Shown here: positions 42,620-51,836 of the stretch, piece after piece
How positions within the stretch are numbered: the first letter of the stretch is position 1
Layout of the letters: each line of letters opens with the position of its first letter
NCBI GenBank assembly: GCA_945861435.1
Contig: CAMAUX010000030.1
Location: forward strand, 1 to 63,858
Direction: 5' to 3'
Source: Chthoniobacter flavus
GTDB taxonomy: Bacteria; Verrucomicrobiota; Verrucomicrobiia; Chthoniobacterales; Chthoniobacteraceae
Length of the DNA: 63,858 bases
Notes under the pieces: generated by a model
The model's input: only the letters and a program-made list of their open reading frames with translations
Databases searched by the model: none
Told to the model about the DNA's origin: nothing
Program-made: the position numbers and the translations under genes

Positions 42620-44188
42620 TCACGGGTGTTCCGCCGGGCTGGCTTTCTGGTCCTTGTTGGGGCGCAGCCATTCGGGGACTTCGATTTTTGCGCTTTCGAT
42701 TTTCACCTCTTCGCCGCGCCATTGGAAACCTGCGGCCTCGAAGCGTGAGCGGTGTTCGCGCAGGAATTCGAGGAGGCGGTCGGCGAGATGGCGGTTGGGG
42801 GAATCGGCGCGGATGCTGAAGGGTTGGACGGCGCGGGCGCCGGGATGGCCGATGGGGAGGAAGTCGAGGTGTTCCTGCTGGGGGATGGCGTTGACCTTGT
42901 AGACGATGGCGGCGTCGAGCGCGCCGGCGCGCAATTGGTTGATGAGGAAATCGGCGGTGGGGACTTCGACGGCGACGTTTTTCTGGACGGCCTCGACCAT
43001 GTCGATGGTGGAGAGGATGCCGCGGGTCATGAAGCCGAGGGTGCTTTGTTCGGCGTTGCAGAGGCCGACGCGCAGGCCGGGTCTTGCGAGGTCGGCGACG
43101 GAGGCAATGCCGGCGGGGTTGCCTTTCTTCACCGCGACACCGATCTCCGTTTCTGTGAGGACGAGGGTTTCCGGGAAGAACTTTGCGACGGGAGGCACGA
43201 AGCAGAGGTCGCAGGCGTAGTAGGCGTCTGGGAATTTGGGGTCGGTGGAATCGGCCATGGCTTTCATGGAGGCGCAGAGGACGCCGCAGCCGTTGAAGAC
43301 GGTGGTGACGCGGACGCCTTCGCGTTCGGAGAAGTCGTGGAGGAGGGATTCGATGGCGGGCCGGTTGACGCCGCCGCTGTAGAGGACGAGTTCGGGGGTG
43401 GGCGTCCAGCGGTCGCCGGCGGTGGGAGTGAAGCCCATTTCTTGGAGGATCTTTCCGCCTCGGTCTGGAGCTGCGAGGTAGCGTGCGAAGCGCAGGGCGG
43501 CCGGGCTTTGAGTGGAAGCGGAGAGCACGGCGATGCTGGCGGACTCGAGGTTTTCGGAGAGGACCGGGAGTTGGACGGCTTCGAGGTTGGGGAATTGAGC
43601 GACGGTGGAATCCCAGACGATGGCGGCGTCGACGGCGCCGAGGCTGAGGTCGCTTGCGATGTCGTTGACGGTGGGTTTGGTGACGATGGCGCGGCTGGCG
43701 AGGGCCTCGTAACGATCGCCAAGAACGGATTTGGTGATGCGCCCGACGGCGGCGGATTCCGGATTGGTGAGAGCGAGACGGACGCCTTCGGCTTGGATGC
43801 TCTCGAGTGTGGTGAGTTGTTTGGGGTTGCCCTTGGGGACTGCGAGCACGGGGCGTTGGAGGGCGACGGGGATGACCTCGCGCAGGAGTCTCTGGCGACG
43901 ACCCTCCTCGATGGCGATGCTGTCGGCAGCGAGGAAGAGGTCGCCGCGGCGTGCGGTTTGAATGGCGCTCAGCAGTGTGGCGGTGCCGCCGTACTGGAGT
44001 TGGACTTCGACACCGGTCTCGGTCTTGAACTGGGCAGCCACCACTTCGACCGGGGTTTTGAAACCTGCGGCGCAGTAGACGACGACGGCTCCACCCGTGG
44101 AGGGAGCGAGGAGATCGCGGACGACGAGGAGCCCGCCCGCCCCAAGGAGCGCGAGGACGGCGGAGACGATGATGAGGGTTTTTTTCAC
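42620..44188 (-). CDS. Membrane-anchored binding protein with two ModA-like domains
   Basis: A 522-residue protein with a single N-terminal helix (LIIVSAVLALLGAGGLLVV) and two type-II periplasmic-binding domains. Domain 1 (about residues 33-265) has VVVYCAAGFKTPVEVVAAQF, GDLFLAADS and VNDIASDLSLGAVDAAIVWD. Domain 2 (about 270-500) repeats the plan: LVLYSGGVNRPAIESLLHDF, AYYACDLCF and TADFLINQLRAGALDAAIVY. Domain 2 also has four cysteines in two pairs (NGCGVLC, ACDLC). The start is GTG 44188, overlapping the upstream stop (GTGA). The doubled domain may raise capture at the permease or bind two ligands. Confidence 0.85.
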   Translation of the reverse strand: MKKTLIIVSAVLALLGAGGLLVVRDLLAPSTGGAVVVYCAAGFKTPVEVVAAQFKTETGVEVQLQYGGTATLLSAIQTARRGDLFLAADSIAIEEGRRQRLLREVIPVALQRPVLAVPKGNPKQLTTLESIQAEGVRLALTNPESAAVGRITKSVLGDRYEALASRAIVTKPTVNDIASDLSLGAVDAAIVWDSTVAQFPNLEAVQLPVLSENLESASIAVLSASTQSPAALRFARYLAAPDRGGKILQEMGFTPTAGDRWTPTPELVLYSGGVNRPAIESLLHDFSEREGVRVTTVFNGCGVLCASMKAMADSTDPKFPDAYYACDLCFVPPVAKFFPETLVLTETEIGVAVKKGNPAGIASVADLARPGLRVGLCNAEQSTLGFMTRGILSTIDMVEAVQKNVAVEVPTADFLINQLRAGALDAAIVYKVNAIPQQEHLDFLPIGHPGARAVQPFSIRADSPNRHLADRLLEFLREHRSRFEAAGFQWRGEEVKIESAKIEVPEWLRPNKDQKASPAEHP

Positions 44189-45237
44189 GGGGTGGATCGC
44201 CTCCGCCACGCGAGGAGCAGAGGCAGTCCTGCACCCAGGATCAGCCACAGCCGCCAGCGCGTGGTGGAAGGCTTCTCCCTCTTCGCAGGGGTATTGCCCG
44301 GAGTAAAGACGACAGTCTGCGGTGTGACGCTTTGCGCGGGAGGGGTGGAGGGCGAGTCGGTGGCGGCGATGCGCTCCTGTTCGGCTTTTTGGAGGCCGGC
44401 CTGCCAGTCGGCGGTCATGAGCAGATCCCAGCCGGGGTTGAGGTTCTTGACCTCGCAGGAGCAGGCACTGAGCAGGAACATGGTGGCTTCCTCGATGGTG
44501 CTTTCTTCGGGTGAAGCCCATGCGCCGAGGACGCGTCCGCGTCCGAAGACGAGGGCGGCGAAGGGTTGGTCAGCGGGGAGGGGGTCGAGGCCTGCGGGAC
44601 CCGCGAGCATGCGCAGGAAGGAGGCTTCGGCGGGATCCTTGCGTTCGATGCGCAGGAGGGAGAGTTGGATGCGCAGTGCGGGGCCGGGGCCGAGTTTGCT
44701 GGTGGGATCGTTGGGATCGATGCGCGGGAGCGCGGCGGCCTGTTCGAGGAAGCGGAGGCGTTTTTCGATGAGCGCGGCGGCCTCGTTGTCTGCGTCGGCG
44801 TTGCCCGAATGCACAAGGATCCAGACGGCGGAATGGCCGGCGAGAATGCGCTTCTGCAGTTCGCGGCGCGCGGGCGAGTCGGTGAGTTCGGCGAAGCGTG
44901 CGGCATCGAGTGAGCCGTTCCAGAAGAGGTGCCGCTCGCGGGTGGGACGTGTGGGATGGAAGAGGCGGGCTTCGCGGCCGGGTTCGTTGGAGGGGGAGGC
45001 TTCGAGGTTGAGGGCGCCGTTCTGGCCGAGGTTGCGGAGGACGGTGGCGAGCGGTTCCTCGCCGAAGACGGCGGTGGCGGCTTCGAGGTGGAAGGAATCG
45101 GCGGGCCAGCGGTCGAGGGCGTAGCGGAAGACGGGCACGGAGCAGGCGCGTGCCGGTGCTGCGGCGAGGAGGATGCAGAGAGCGAGGGCGGCGAGGAGTA
45201 GGCCGGTGGCGCGGTGCATGGGGATGCGGGATGGCAT
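44185..45237 (-). CDS. Secreted/membrane protein of unknown function in the Mod-like operon
   Basis: A 350-residue product with a signal peptide (LLLAALALCILLAAAPARA) directly followed by CSVPVFRYALDRWPADSFHL, a segment I recall as conserved at the start of planctomycete and verrucomicrobial hypothetical proteins. The middle is mixed alpha/beta (LAGHSAVWILVHSGNADADN; LPADQPFAALVFGRGRVLGA) with FLLSACSCEVKNLNPGWDLL, and the C-terminus is a single membrane helix (LWLILGAGLPLLLAW). Signal peptide plus C-terminal anchor suggest a periplasmic domain held in the membrane. It is 2 bp downstream of the PQQ/LamG gene and overlaps the binding-protein start. A thiol or redox role is possible from the cysteines. 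Confidence 0.7.
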   Translation of the reverse strand: MPSRIPMHRATGLLLAALALCILLAAAPARACSVPVFRYALDRWPADSFHLEAATAVFGEEPLATVLRNLGQNGALNLEASPSNEPGREARLFHPTRPTRERHLFWNGSLDAARFAELTDSPARRELQKRILAGHSAVWILVHSGNADADNEAAALIEKRLRFLEQAAALPRIDPNDPTSKLGPGPALRIQLSLLRIERKDPAEASFLRMLAGPAGLDPLPADQPFAALVFGRGRVLGAWASPEESTIEEATMFLLSACSCEVKNLNPGWDLLMTADWQAGLQKAEQERIAATDSPSTPPAQSVTPQTVVFTPGNTPAKREKPSTTRWRLWLILGAGLPLLLAWRRRSTP

Positions 45238-45239
45238 GG

Positions 45240-48200
45240 CTACTTTTTCTCGCGGCCGTAACACTGGACCTTGCCGTCGGTGGTGCTCACGAAGATGCGT
45301 CCGTTGGCGATGGCCATGCCGTCCCAGACGGGTGGGCGTTCGAGGGTGAACTCGCCGCTGACCTCGCCGCTTGTGGTGTCGACCATCTGGAGCACGCCGC
45401 CGCGATCGCCGCGCAGTGCGGCATCTTGTTCGGCGAGGTCGCGGTGAATGGCGGGATCTTTTTGGGCGAGACGTTCGAAGGCGTACTCTTCGTTGACGAG
45501 ATCGGGTGGGCCGGCGAGGAGGACGTGGGAACCTGCCATGGCCATGGCCTGTGTCATGACGGGCACGTAGCGGTTCCAGTCAAATTGGACAAAGGTGCCG
45601 TTGTTGTTTTTTGCGTCGGGTTTGCCGCCGCGTTTGGAGGGAGTGGCCTTGGCGGTGCGGAACCAGAGTGCGCCGCTGTTCTTGCCCTTGCCGGCTTGGA
45701 GGCCTGAGACGACGCCGTCCGCGGGTGTGGGTGAGACGTCGCGTGCGTCGCCCTTGTCGAAGGAGCAGGCGAGCACGGGATCCTTGGCTGCGCGGGCATC
45801 GGCGACGGTGGCGCGCTGGCGGATTTCCTCCGGGGAGAGTGCGCGGAAGTAGAGGGCGAGTTCGTCGATGAGGCCGCTGAAGCCGAAACCGGCTGGGTAA
45901 TCACCGACCTCGCCACCGTTGTCGATGCCGACCTCGAGCGCCTGCTTGGGGCGTGTTTTGAGAAGACCGGGAGCGGTGGCGTCTGCGGTTGGAATACCAT
46001 CGACGTAGACGCGCATGGAGCGGTCGGAGTCGAGGACGGCGGCCACGTGGTGCCAGCCTTCGCTGAGCGGATTCTTGGCGATGGCGGTGGTGAGATGGGA
46101 TTCGGAGCGCAGATAGAACATGGGCACGCCATCTCGGAGGGCGAGTGCGTAGCCGGTCTGCGGTCCGCCATGGGCGAGGATGACGCCGTCGCGACCATCT
46201 GGCAGCACCCACGCCTCGATGGTGATGGGCTTGCCGGTGGGATCGAGTTTTTGAGCATCCGGGAATCGGACGCCGGGGAAGGTTTTTGCGGCAGTAGCGG
46301 CTTTGCGTGTCTGGCCCTCGCCGCCTTGGATTTCGACGTCGGGCGGGGTGCGGTCTGCGGAGAAGAGCTGGTGCTCCATGGTGGTGGTCCACTTGTAGTA
46401 CTGGGGTTCGCGGCCGTAGCCGAAGACCTTGTCCTTGTTGAAGACGAGGATGCGCCCGGCGGGAGCGTACTTGCCGGCTTGGTAGTAGCCGTTGTGGCCG
46501 CCGGCGAAGTTGCGACCGTAGACCCAGTAGCTGCGGTGGAACCAGGAGTCGTCGAGGAAGCCCATGGGAGCGATGAGGTGGGTGCCTTCGCCGCGCTGTG
46601 TGCCGCCCTGTTCCATGGCGTTGCCGGAGACGGGACCGATGTCGACGCGCTTGCCGTCGGGGCCGATTTTTTGGGTGCGCAGGAAGGTCCATTTGCCGTC
46701 GCTGGAAAGGATGTCGTTGAGACCCACGGGCATCTGGAGGGTTTTGATGCGCTCCTGAAGATCGCGGCCGGTGTCGGGATCTTTGTCGTCGTAGAGTTCC
46801 TCGGCGAGTTTGCGTCCCGTGGCGGCGTCGAGTTTGAAGAAGCGCAGGCCGCCATCGAGGAAGACGGAGCGGCCGGAGACGAAGCTCACGTGGTTGTTCT
46901 CCACGAGCACGGAACCGTGGATGGGCCACACGCCTTCGAGGAGTTCGAGGGCCATGTGTTTGCGGTCGGCGGTGGCGCGGTATTTCCACGCGAGTGCGCC
47001 GTCTTCCGCGCGCAGGGAGTAGAGGCAGCCGTCGGTGCCGCCGAAGAGGACGTAGCCGTTCCAGTAGGTGGGCGGGGAATCGACGGGGCCGCCGGCGATG
47101 AAGTGCCAGAGGGGTTTGCCGGTCTGCACGTCGAGGGCGTGGATGGTGTGGGCGTCGATCTGGGAGACGAACACGCGGCCTGCTGCGACGGTGACGGGGC
47201 TGAGGCGTCCTTCAAAGGGCAGCTCCCATGCCTTGCCGAGATCGGGCAGGAGTTTCTGGTCGGTGAAGCCGCTGCGGCCCTCGTCGTGGCGGTAGGTGGG
47301 CCAGTCGAGCGGGCCTGCGGCTGCGAGGGTGGCCTTTTGGTAAGCGGGTCCGATTTCGAGGCGCTCGGTTTCCGGCGGTGCGGACGGGTGCGGGGTGGCG
47401 GCGGCCGGGGCGAGGGCGTTGAGGCCGTCGAGTTTTGCCTCGGGATAGCAGGCGCAGTTGTGGGGGCCTGCGTAGAGGAGGCCGTTGGAGGGCATGGAGC
47501 CGTAGAGGCAGGCGCCGCGCACCCAGTGGTTGATGTCCCAGTGTTTGGCAGTGAAGTCGACAAACTCGATGCCGGTGCGCGACGGGAGGATGAAGCGTTC
47601 GGTGGCCTTGGCGATGTAGCAGCGGTGATGGAACCAGTAGGTGTCCACGTCCGGTTGGAACTGGCTCTTGGCTTCACCGGTGAGCGGGTCGCGTCCGATG
47701 AATTCGCCGGACATGTTTCCGGAGGTGGTGGGTGCGTTCCAGACGAGGCCGCCGGCGACGATGAGATCTTCGGGGGAACGGTAGCCGGATTTGTTGTGCG
47801 GAGATTTCCAAAGTTCCTTGCCCGAGTCAGCGTCGACGCCCTTCATCGAGCCGTCGCCGCCGGCGTAGAGGACGACCTTTTCGTGAAGGACGACGCGGGG
47901 GCCGTAGTTGTATTCGAAGAGTTTGCGTTTGGTGGCATCGCCGGCCCAGCGCTGCTGGCCGTCCTTGGCGTTGAGGCAGAGGAGTTTTTCGCCGTCGTGG
48001 TACACGACGCGCTGGCCATCGGTGCTGAGGGTGAGCGGGGCGACCTTGCCGGTTTTTTTCCAGAGGATGCGTCCTGATGCGGAGTCGACGGCTATGAGGT
48101 CGCGCGGTTGTTCGTCCCAGTTGAATTCGGTTTCCACGCGCTTCTGGTCGCCGGTGTTGAGCTTGGGAGCGAAGTCCTCGAGTGCCCATGGTTTGGGGTT

Positions 48201-49199
48201 CACGAGAAGGAAGAGCACGCCGTCCACATGGAGGATTTCCTCGGTGCGTGTGGTGCCTTCGTAGGTGTGGAGGGTTTTGCCCGTGGCGCCATCGAGGCAG
48301 GAGACGGGGGCGGCGATGCCGAGGGTGACGTAGACCTTGGAGCCATCGGCCACCAGGCGGCGTGCGAGTTGGGTCGGGCCGGACTTGAGCGGCCAGAGAT
48401 GCGGCTGCCAGTTTTCGATCGGTTGCTTCCAGAGGACGGAGCCGTTGAAAGCATCGCGGGCTGTGAGTGCCCAGTGGGAGGGGAGGAGGGCGGAGATGCG
48501 CGAGCCCTCATCCATGATGTAGAAGAGGCGGCCGCCGGCGGAGACCTGGGCGCTGAGGCTCGACATGCGGTCGTGATGCCGCGACCAGCGCGGACTGCCC
48601 ACCCATTGAAGGCGTTCGGGCGGTGCGACGATGGTGTCGTGCGACGTGGCGTTGCCCTTGGCGCTGTAATAGTAGTGGGTCCAGTCGTCCATGGCGGATG
48701 GACGGGGCTTGGTGAATTTCTCCCAGTGGCCTGCTTTTTTGACGTACGCGACGCCGTTGGGCACGAGCACCCGCTCGATCTCGTCCTTTGCGGGACCTTC
48801 TGCGTCCTCGATGACGAGGAGGTTCACCAAGTTGTCGATGTACGGGAGGAGCCCGCCCTTCCAGTGTTCGATGCTGACGGGGCCGTAGATTTTCTCGGCG
48901 AGCAACCTTTCGCGTGCGGCTGCGACGATGGCGGGATCGCGCTGAAGGCCTTGGACCCGGTAGCTGTCGCTGGCGCGGAGCGCTGCGGTGAGGGTGGCGT
49001 CGCCGCAACCGATGTGGACCACAAAGCCTCCCTGCACGGCGGTGGTGCTGAGGATCTCCGCGGCCTGTGTTTTGGTTGCTGGATTGGCCGGCGGATTAGG
49101 CGCGGGATTGGCGGCGTTGAGTTGGGCGTTTACGAGCAGGATGCCAAAGGCGAGAGCGGGGAGGGCGCCGGCGAAGATCGGGCGGGTGATGCGGGTCAT
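45240..49199 (-). CDS. Exported giant: methyltransferase-like, PQQ-propeller and LamG domains
   Basis: A 1319-residue protein. A signal peptide (IFAGALPALAFGILLVNAQL) is followed by a class I methyltransferase-like motif (VVHIGCGDATLTAALRASDS, about residues 55-150), odd for an exported protein. PQQ-type beta-propeller repeats fill about residues 230-800 (AFNGSVLWKQPIENW, LCLNAKDGQQRWAGD, HALDVQTGKPLWHF, YSLRAEDGALAWKY). A LamG/concanavalin-like domain lies near residues 990-1160 (GWHHVAAVLDSDRSMRVYVD, SGLIDELALYFRALSPEEIR). It ends with another propeller strand. ATG 49199 starts the signal peptide. It heads the Mod-like operon. Confidence 0.82.
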   Translation of the reverse strand: MTRITRPIFAGALPALAFGILLVNAQLNAANPAPNPPANPATKTQAAEILSTTAVQGGFVVHIGCGDATLTAALRASDSYRVQGLQRDPAIVAAARERLLAEKIYGPVSIEHWKGGLLPYIDNLVNLLVIEDAEGPAKDEIERVLVPNGVAYVKKAGHWEKFTKPRPSAMDDWTHYYYSAKGNATSHDTIVAPPERLQWVGSPRWSRHHDRMSSLSAQVSAGGRLFYIMDEGSRISALLPSHWALTARDAFNGSVLWKQPIENWQPHLWPLKSGPTQLARRLVADGSKVYVTLGIAAPVSCLDGATGKTLHTYEGTTRTEEILHVDGVLFLLVNPKPWALEDFAPKLNTGDQKRVETEFNWDEQPRDLIAVDSASGRILWKKTGKVAPLTLSTDGQRVVYHDGEKLLCLNAKDGQQRWAGDATKRKLFEYNYGPRVVLHEKVVLYAGGDGSMKGVDADSGKELWKSPHNKSGYRSPEDLIVAGGLVWNAPTTSGNMSGEFIGRDPLTGEAKSQFQPDVDTYWFHHRCYIAKATERFILPSRTGIEFVDFTAKHWDINHWVRGACLYGSMPSNGLLYAGPHNCACYPEAKLDGLNALAPAAATPHPSAPPETERLEIGPAYQKATLAAAGPLDWPTYRHDEGRSGFTDQKLLPDLGKAWELPFEGRLSPVTVAAGRVFVSQIDAHTIHALDVQTGKPLWHFIAGGPVDSPPTYWNGYVLFGGTDGCLYSLRAEDGALAWKYRATADRKHMALELLEGVWPIHGSVLVENNHVSFVSGRSVFLDGGLRFFKLDAATGRKLAEELYDDKDPDTGRDLQERIKTLQMPVGLNDILSSDGKWTFLRTQKIGPDGKRVDIGPVSGNAMEQGGTQRGEGTHLIAPMGFLDDSWFHRSYWVYGRNFAGGHNGYYQAGKYAPAGRILVFNKDKVFGYGREPQYYKWTTTMEHQLFSADRTPPDVEIQGGEGQTRKAATAAKTFPGVRFPDAQKLDPTGKPITIEAWVLPDGRDGVILAHGGPQTGYALALRDGVPMFYLRSESHLTTAIAKNPLSEGWHHVAAVLDSDRSMRVYVDGIPTADATAPGLLKTRPKQALEVGIDNGGEVGDYPAGFGFSGLIDELALYFRALSPEEIRQRATVADARAAKDPVLACSFDKGDARDVSPTPADGVVSGLQAGKGKNSGALWFRTAKATPSKRGGKPDAKNNNGTFVQFDWNRYVPVMTQAMAMAGSHVLLAGPPDLVNEEYAFERLAQKDPAIHRDLAEQDAALRGDRGGVLQMVDTTSGEVSGEFTLERPPVWDGMAIANGRIFVSTTDGKVQCYGREKK

Positions 49200-49326
49200 G
49201 GGGAGGTGTAACTTTTGAAACCCCGGGGGTGTCGGGAAGTTGCGGATGAACTGGGGTGGATGGGGGTGCAGGGCATTTGGGATTTGGATGGGCGTGGCTT
49301 TGCGGTGGCGGTAGGCATGGGGATCG

Positions 49327-50466
49327 ATGGACTCGTCCGATCCAGTGGATTTTCGCAGTCGGTTAAAGGAGGTGGCGTTGGTGTTCCTGCGTCTGGGATT
49401 CACGGCGTTTGGGGGGCCTGCGGCGCATGTGGCGCTCATGGAGGAGGAGTTCGTGCGGCGAAGACGCTGGGTGCGCTCTGACGAGTTTTTGGATCTGGTC
49501 GGTGCCACGCAGCTCATCCCGGGGCCGAACTCGACGGAGATGGCGATTCATCTGGGGCACAGGCGTGCAGGGGCCGCGGGGTTGGTGGTGGCGGGAGCGG
49601 CGTTCATCCTGCCCTCGATGTTGCTGGTGGGTGTGCTGGCGTGGGCTTACGAGCGCTACGGTGGGCTGCCGCAGATGGCTGGGATTCTGCGCGGGGTGAA
49701 GCCGGTGATCGTTGCGGTGATCGCTCAGGCGTTTTGGAATCTTGGACGCACTGCGATCAAAAACCGGTTGCTGGCGGGAGTGGGCATCGCGGCGGGTGGG
49801 CTCGCTTTTTTGGGAGTGGATCAGCTCCTGCTTCTCGCGGTGGCGGGGATGGTGCCGGTGGTGGCATCGATGCCGGTGAAGCGTGGCGTGCAGGGGCGCG
49901 GACTCGTGATGGCGTCGGCGCTTCCGCTGGCGGGGATGGGCGCTCCGGCTGGGTTTGGCTTGTGGGCGCTGTTCCTGTTTTTTCTCAAAGTGGGATCTGT
50001 GCTTTTTGGGAGCGGTTATGTGCTCTTTGCCTTTCTGCACGCGGACTTGGTGGAGGGCATGCATTGGCTCACCGAGGGGCAGCTCGCGGATGCGATCGCG
50101 GTGGGGCAGGTGACGCCGGGCCCGATTTTCACGAGTGCGACGTTCATTGGTTATGTGCTCGGTGGCCCGGCGGGAGCGGTGGTGGCGACTGTGGGAATCT
50201 TCCTGCCGGCGTTTGTCTTCGTGGCGTTGAGCGGGCCGCTGATCCCGCGGATTCGGGCATCGAGGGTTGCGGGGCTTTTTTTGGACGGGGTGAATGCGGG
50301 CTCTCTTGCGCTGATGGGCGTGGTGAGCTGGCATCTGGGCCGTGCTGCGCTGGTGGATGCGACCACCGTGGGATTGTGCGTGCTGGCTGGTGTGCTGCTG
50401 TTGCGCTTCCGGGTGAACTCGGCGTGGGTGGTGGTGGGGGGTGGTGTGTTGGGGCTGTTGGTGTAG
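49327..50466 (+). CDS. chrA: Chromate ion transporter ChrA (two-domain CHR)
   Basis: A 379-residue, roughly ten-helix membrane protein. The N-terminal CHR domain has LRLGFTAFGGPAAHVALMEE and LDLVGATQLIPGPNSTEMAI. The C-terminal domain repeats the plan with FFLKVGSVLFGSGYVLFAFL and DAIAVGQVTPGPIFTSATFI. The FGGP and PGP motifs are diagnostic of CHR antiporters that export chromate; other substrates are possible. ATG 49327 is supported by the conserved region starting within 20 residues. It is divergent from the PQQ/LamG gene with 127 bp between them. Confidence 0.95.
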   Translation: MDSSDPVDFRSRLKEVALVFLRLGFTAFGGPAAHVALMEEEFVRRRRWVRSDEFLDLVGATQLIPGPNSTEMAIHLGHRRAGAAGLVVAGAAFILPSMLLVGVLAWAYERYGGLPQMAGILRGVKPVIVAVIAQAFWNLGRTAIKNRLLAGVGIAAGGLAFLGVDQLLLLAVAGMVPVVASMPVKRGVQGRGLVMASALPLAGMGAPAGFGLWALFLFFLKVGSVLFGSGYVLFAFLHADLVEGMHWLTEGQLADAIAVGQVTPGPIFTSATFIGYVLGGPAGAVVATVGIFLPAFVFVALSGPLIPRIRASRVAGLFLDGVNAGSLALMGVVSWHLGRAALVDATTVGLCVLAGVLLLRFRVNSAWVVVGGGVLGLLV

Positions 50467-50516
50467 GCGGGCTGAGACGATGGGGTGGTTCCTGAAGCCG
50501 AGGGCAAGGTCGGCAC

Positions 50517-51833
50517 TTGCAATCGCGTGGTGGGCTGTGGACGGTTTGCCGCGTGCGTCGTCCTGTTCTGCGAGTGCTGCCGTTGCTGCTTTGTTTTTTT
50601 GCCGCTGCTGCGGGGTTGAGGGCGGATCCTCCGATGGCGCGCCGTGTTCTGGAGCCGCAGACTGCGGCGGAGGCGTGGAATGTGATCCGGTTGGCGACAG
50701 GGAATGTGGATGCACTCCTTGCGGAGGAACGGCTTGGGGAGATTCCCGTGCAGATTTCGCTGTGCAGTCCGGCGTTGCGGGCGTTGCCCGGGTTGGCGAC
50801 GCGTCCGCAGGCTGTTGGAAAACTGGAGGCGCAGATGAAGCGTGCATTCACTTCGCTCAACGCGGTGGCTGCTGCGGCGCAGCAGAGGAACGGAGCGGGG
50901 GCAAAGGGGGCGCTTGCGAGTTTGCGTTTGGTGCTGGGCGAGTTGGCGGGCTGTTTTGACGCGAAGGTGACGGAGGCGGACATCTTCCTGTGTCCGATGC
51001 ATGCGGATTGTCTCGCGGAGAATGCGAAGACGCCGTGTGCCAAGTGCGGGATGGACATGGTGCGGAGGCGGATTCCTGCGAGTTTCATTTACACGAAACC
51101 CGGCGAGCCGACGGTGCGGATGACGGTGCAGGCGGACGCTCCGGTGGAGGCGGGCAGAGCGATGGCGGTGAAGGTGTGGTTGCGGCGGGCGGACGGTTCA
51201 GCGGTGACGCGGGACGATCTGATGGTGATGCACACGGAGCCCATCCATCTGTTGATCGAGGAGCCTGGCCTTGGGGATTATCACCACGAACATCCTGCGC
51301 CGACGGGCATTCCCGGTGAGTACGTGTTCACGTTCACGCCCAAAAAGACCGTTGCTTACAGGATCTGGGCCGACATCGTGCCGATGGCGACGGGGGTGCA
51401 GGAGTTGCCTTTTGCCGACCTGCCTTCGGAAGGGAAGGGCGGTGTAGTGGAAGCGGGGGCGGACCGGTTTATTTCGACGGTCGGCGGTTACCAGTTCGCG
51501 CTGACGTTTCCGACGGGTGGTGGGCTTGCGACCAAGGCGGGGCAGGCGCGGCCGATGGGTGTGACGGTGACGGATGAGGAGGGCAGGCCGGTGACGACGC
51601 TGGAGCCGGTGATGAACGCGTTCTGTCATCTTGTGGGTTTTTATGACGATTACCGCACGGTGGTGCATCTGCATCCGACCGGGGGTGATGTGTTGAATGC
51701 GGATCTGCGGGGCGGGCCTTCGCTGGGCTTCCTGCTGTATGCGCCGCGTGCTGGATTCATGCGGCTGTACTGTCAGGTGCGCATTGGTGGGCGGATGATT
51801 TTTGCGCCCTTCGATGTGAACGTGGAGCCGTGA
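50517..51833 (+). CDS. Exported heavy-metal-binding-domain protein
   Basis: About 438 residues from TTG 50517; a GTG at 50553 is an equally plausible start because it directly precedes the signal peptide (VLPLLLCFFAAAAGLRA). A helical domain is followed near residue 160 by the HMBD signature FLCPMHADCLAENAKTPCAKCGMDM-type motif (CPMH then CAKCGM), which binds copper or similar ions in P-type ATPase and efflux adaptor N-termini. The rest is beta-rich and His-rich (HTEPIHLLIEEPGLGDYHHE; AFCHLVGFYDDYRTVVHLHP). It is probably a periplasmic copper-binding protein. It begins 50 bp after chrA on the same strand. Confidence 0.8.
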   Translation: MQSRGGLWTVCRVRRPVLRVLPLLLCFFAAAAGLRADPPMARRVLEPQTAAEAWNVIRLATGNVDALLAEERLGEIPVQISLCSPALRALPGLATRPQAVGKLEAQMKRAFTSLNAVAAAAQQRNGAGAKGALASLRLVLGELAGCFDAKVTEADIFLCPMHADCLAENAKTPCAKCGMDMVRRRIPASFIYTKPGEPTVRMTVQADAPVEAGRAMAVKVWLRRADGSAVTRDDLMVMHTEPIHLLIEEPGLGDYHHEHPAPTGIPGEYVFTFTPKKTVAYRIWADIVPMATGVQELPFADLPSEGKGGVVEAGADRFISTVGGYQFALTFPTGGGLATKAGQARPMGVTVTDEEGRPVTTLEPVMNAFCHLVGFYDDYRTVVHLHPTGGDVLNADLRGGPSLGFLLYAPRAGFMRLYCQVRIGGRMIFAPFDVNVEP

Positions 51834-51836
51834 GGG

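Noticed and set aside
42564-44234. The permease frame stays open far upstream, suggesting an 835-residue protein
   Set aside because: The extra part is Arg/Pro/His-rich reverse-frame sequence over the binding-protein gene on the same strand, with no domain; the permease motifs begin after 42563.
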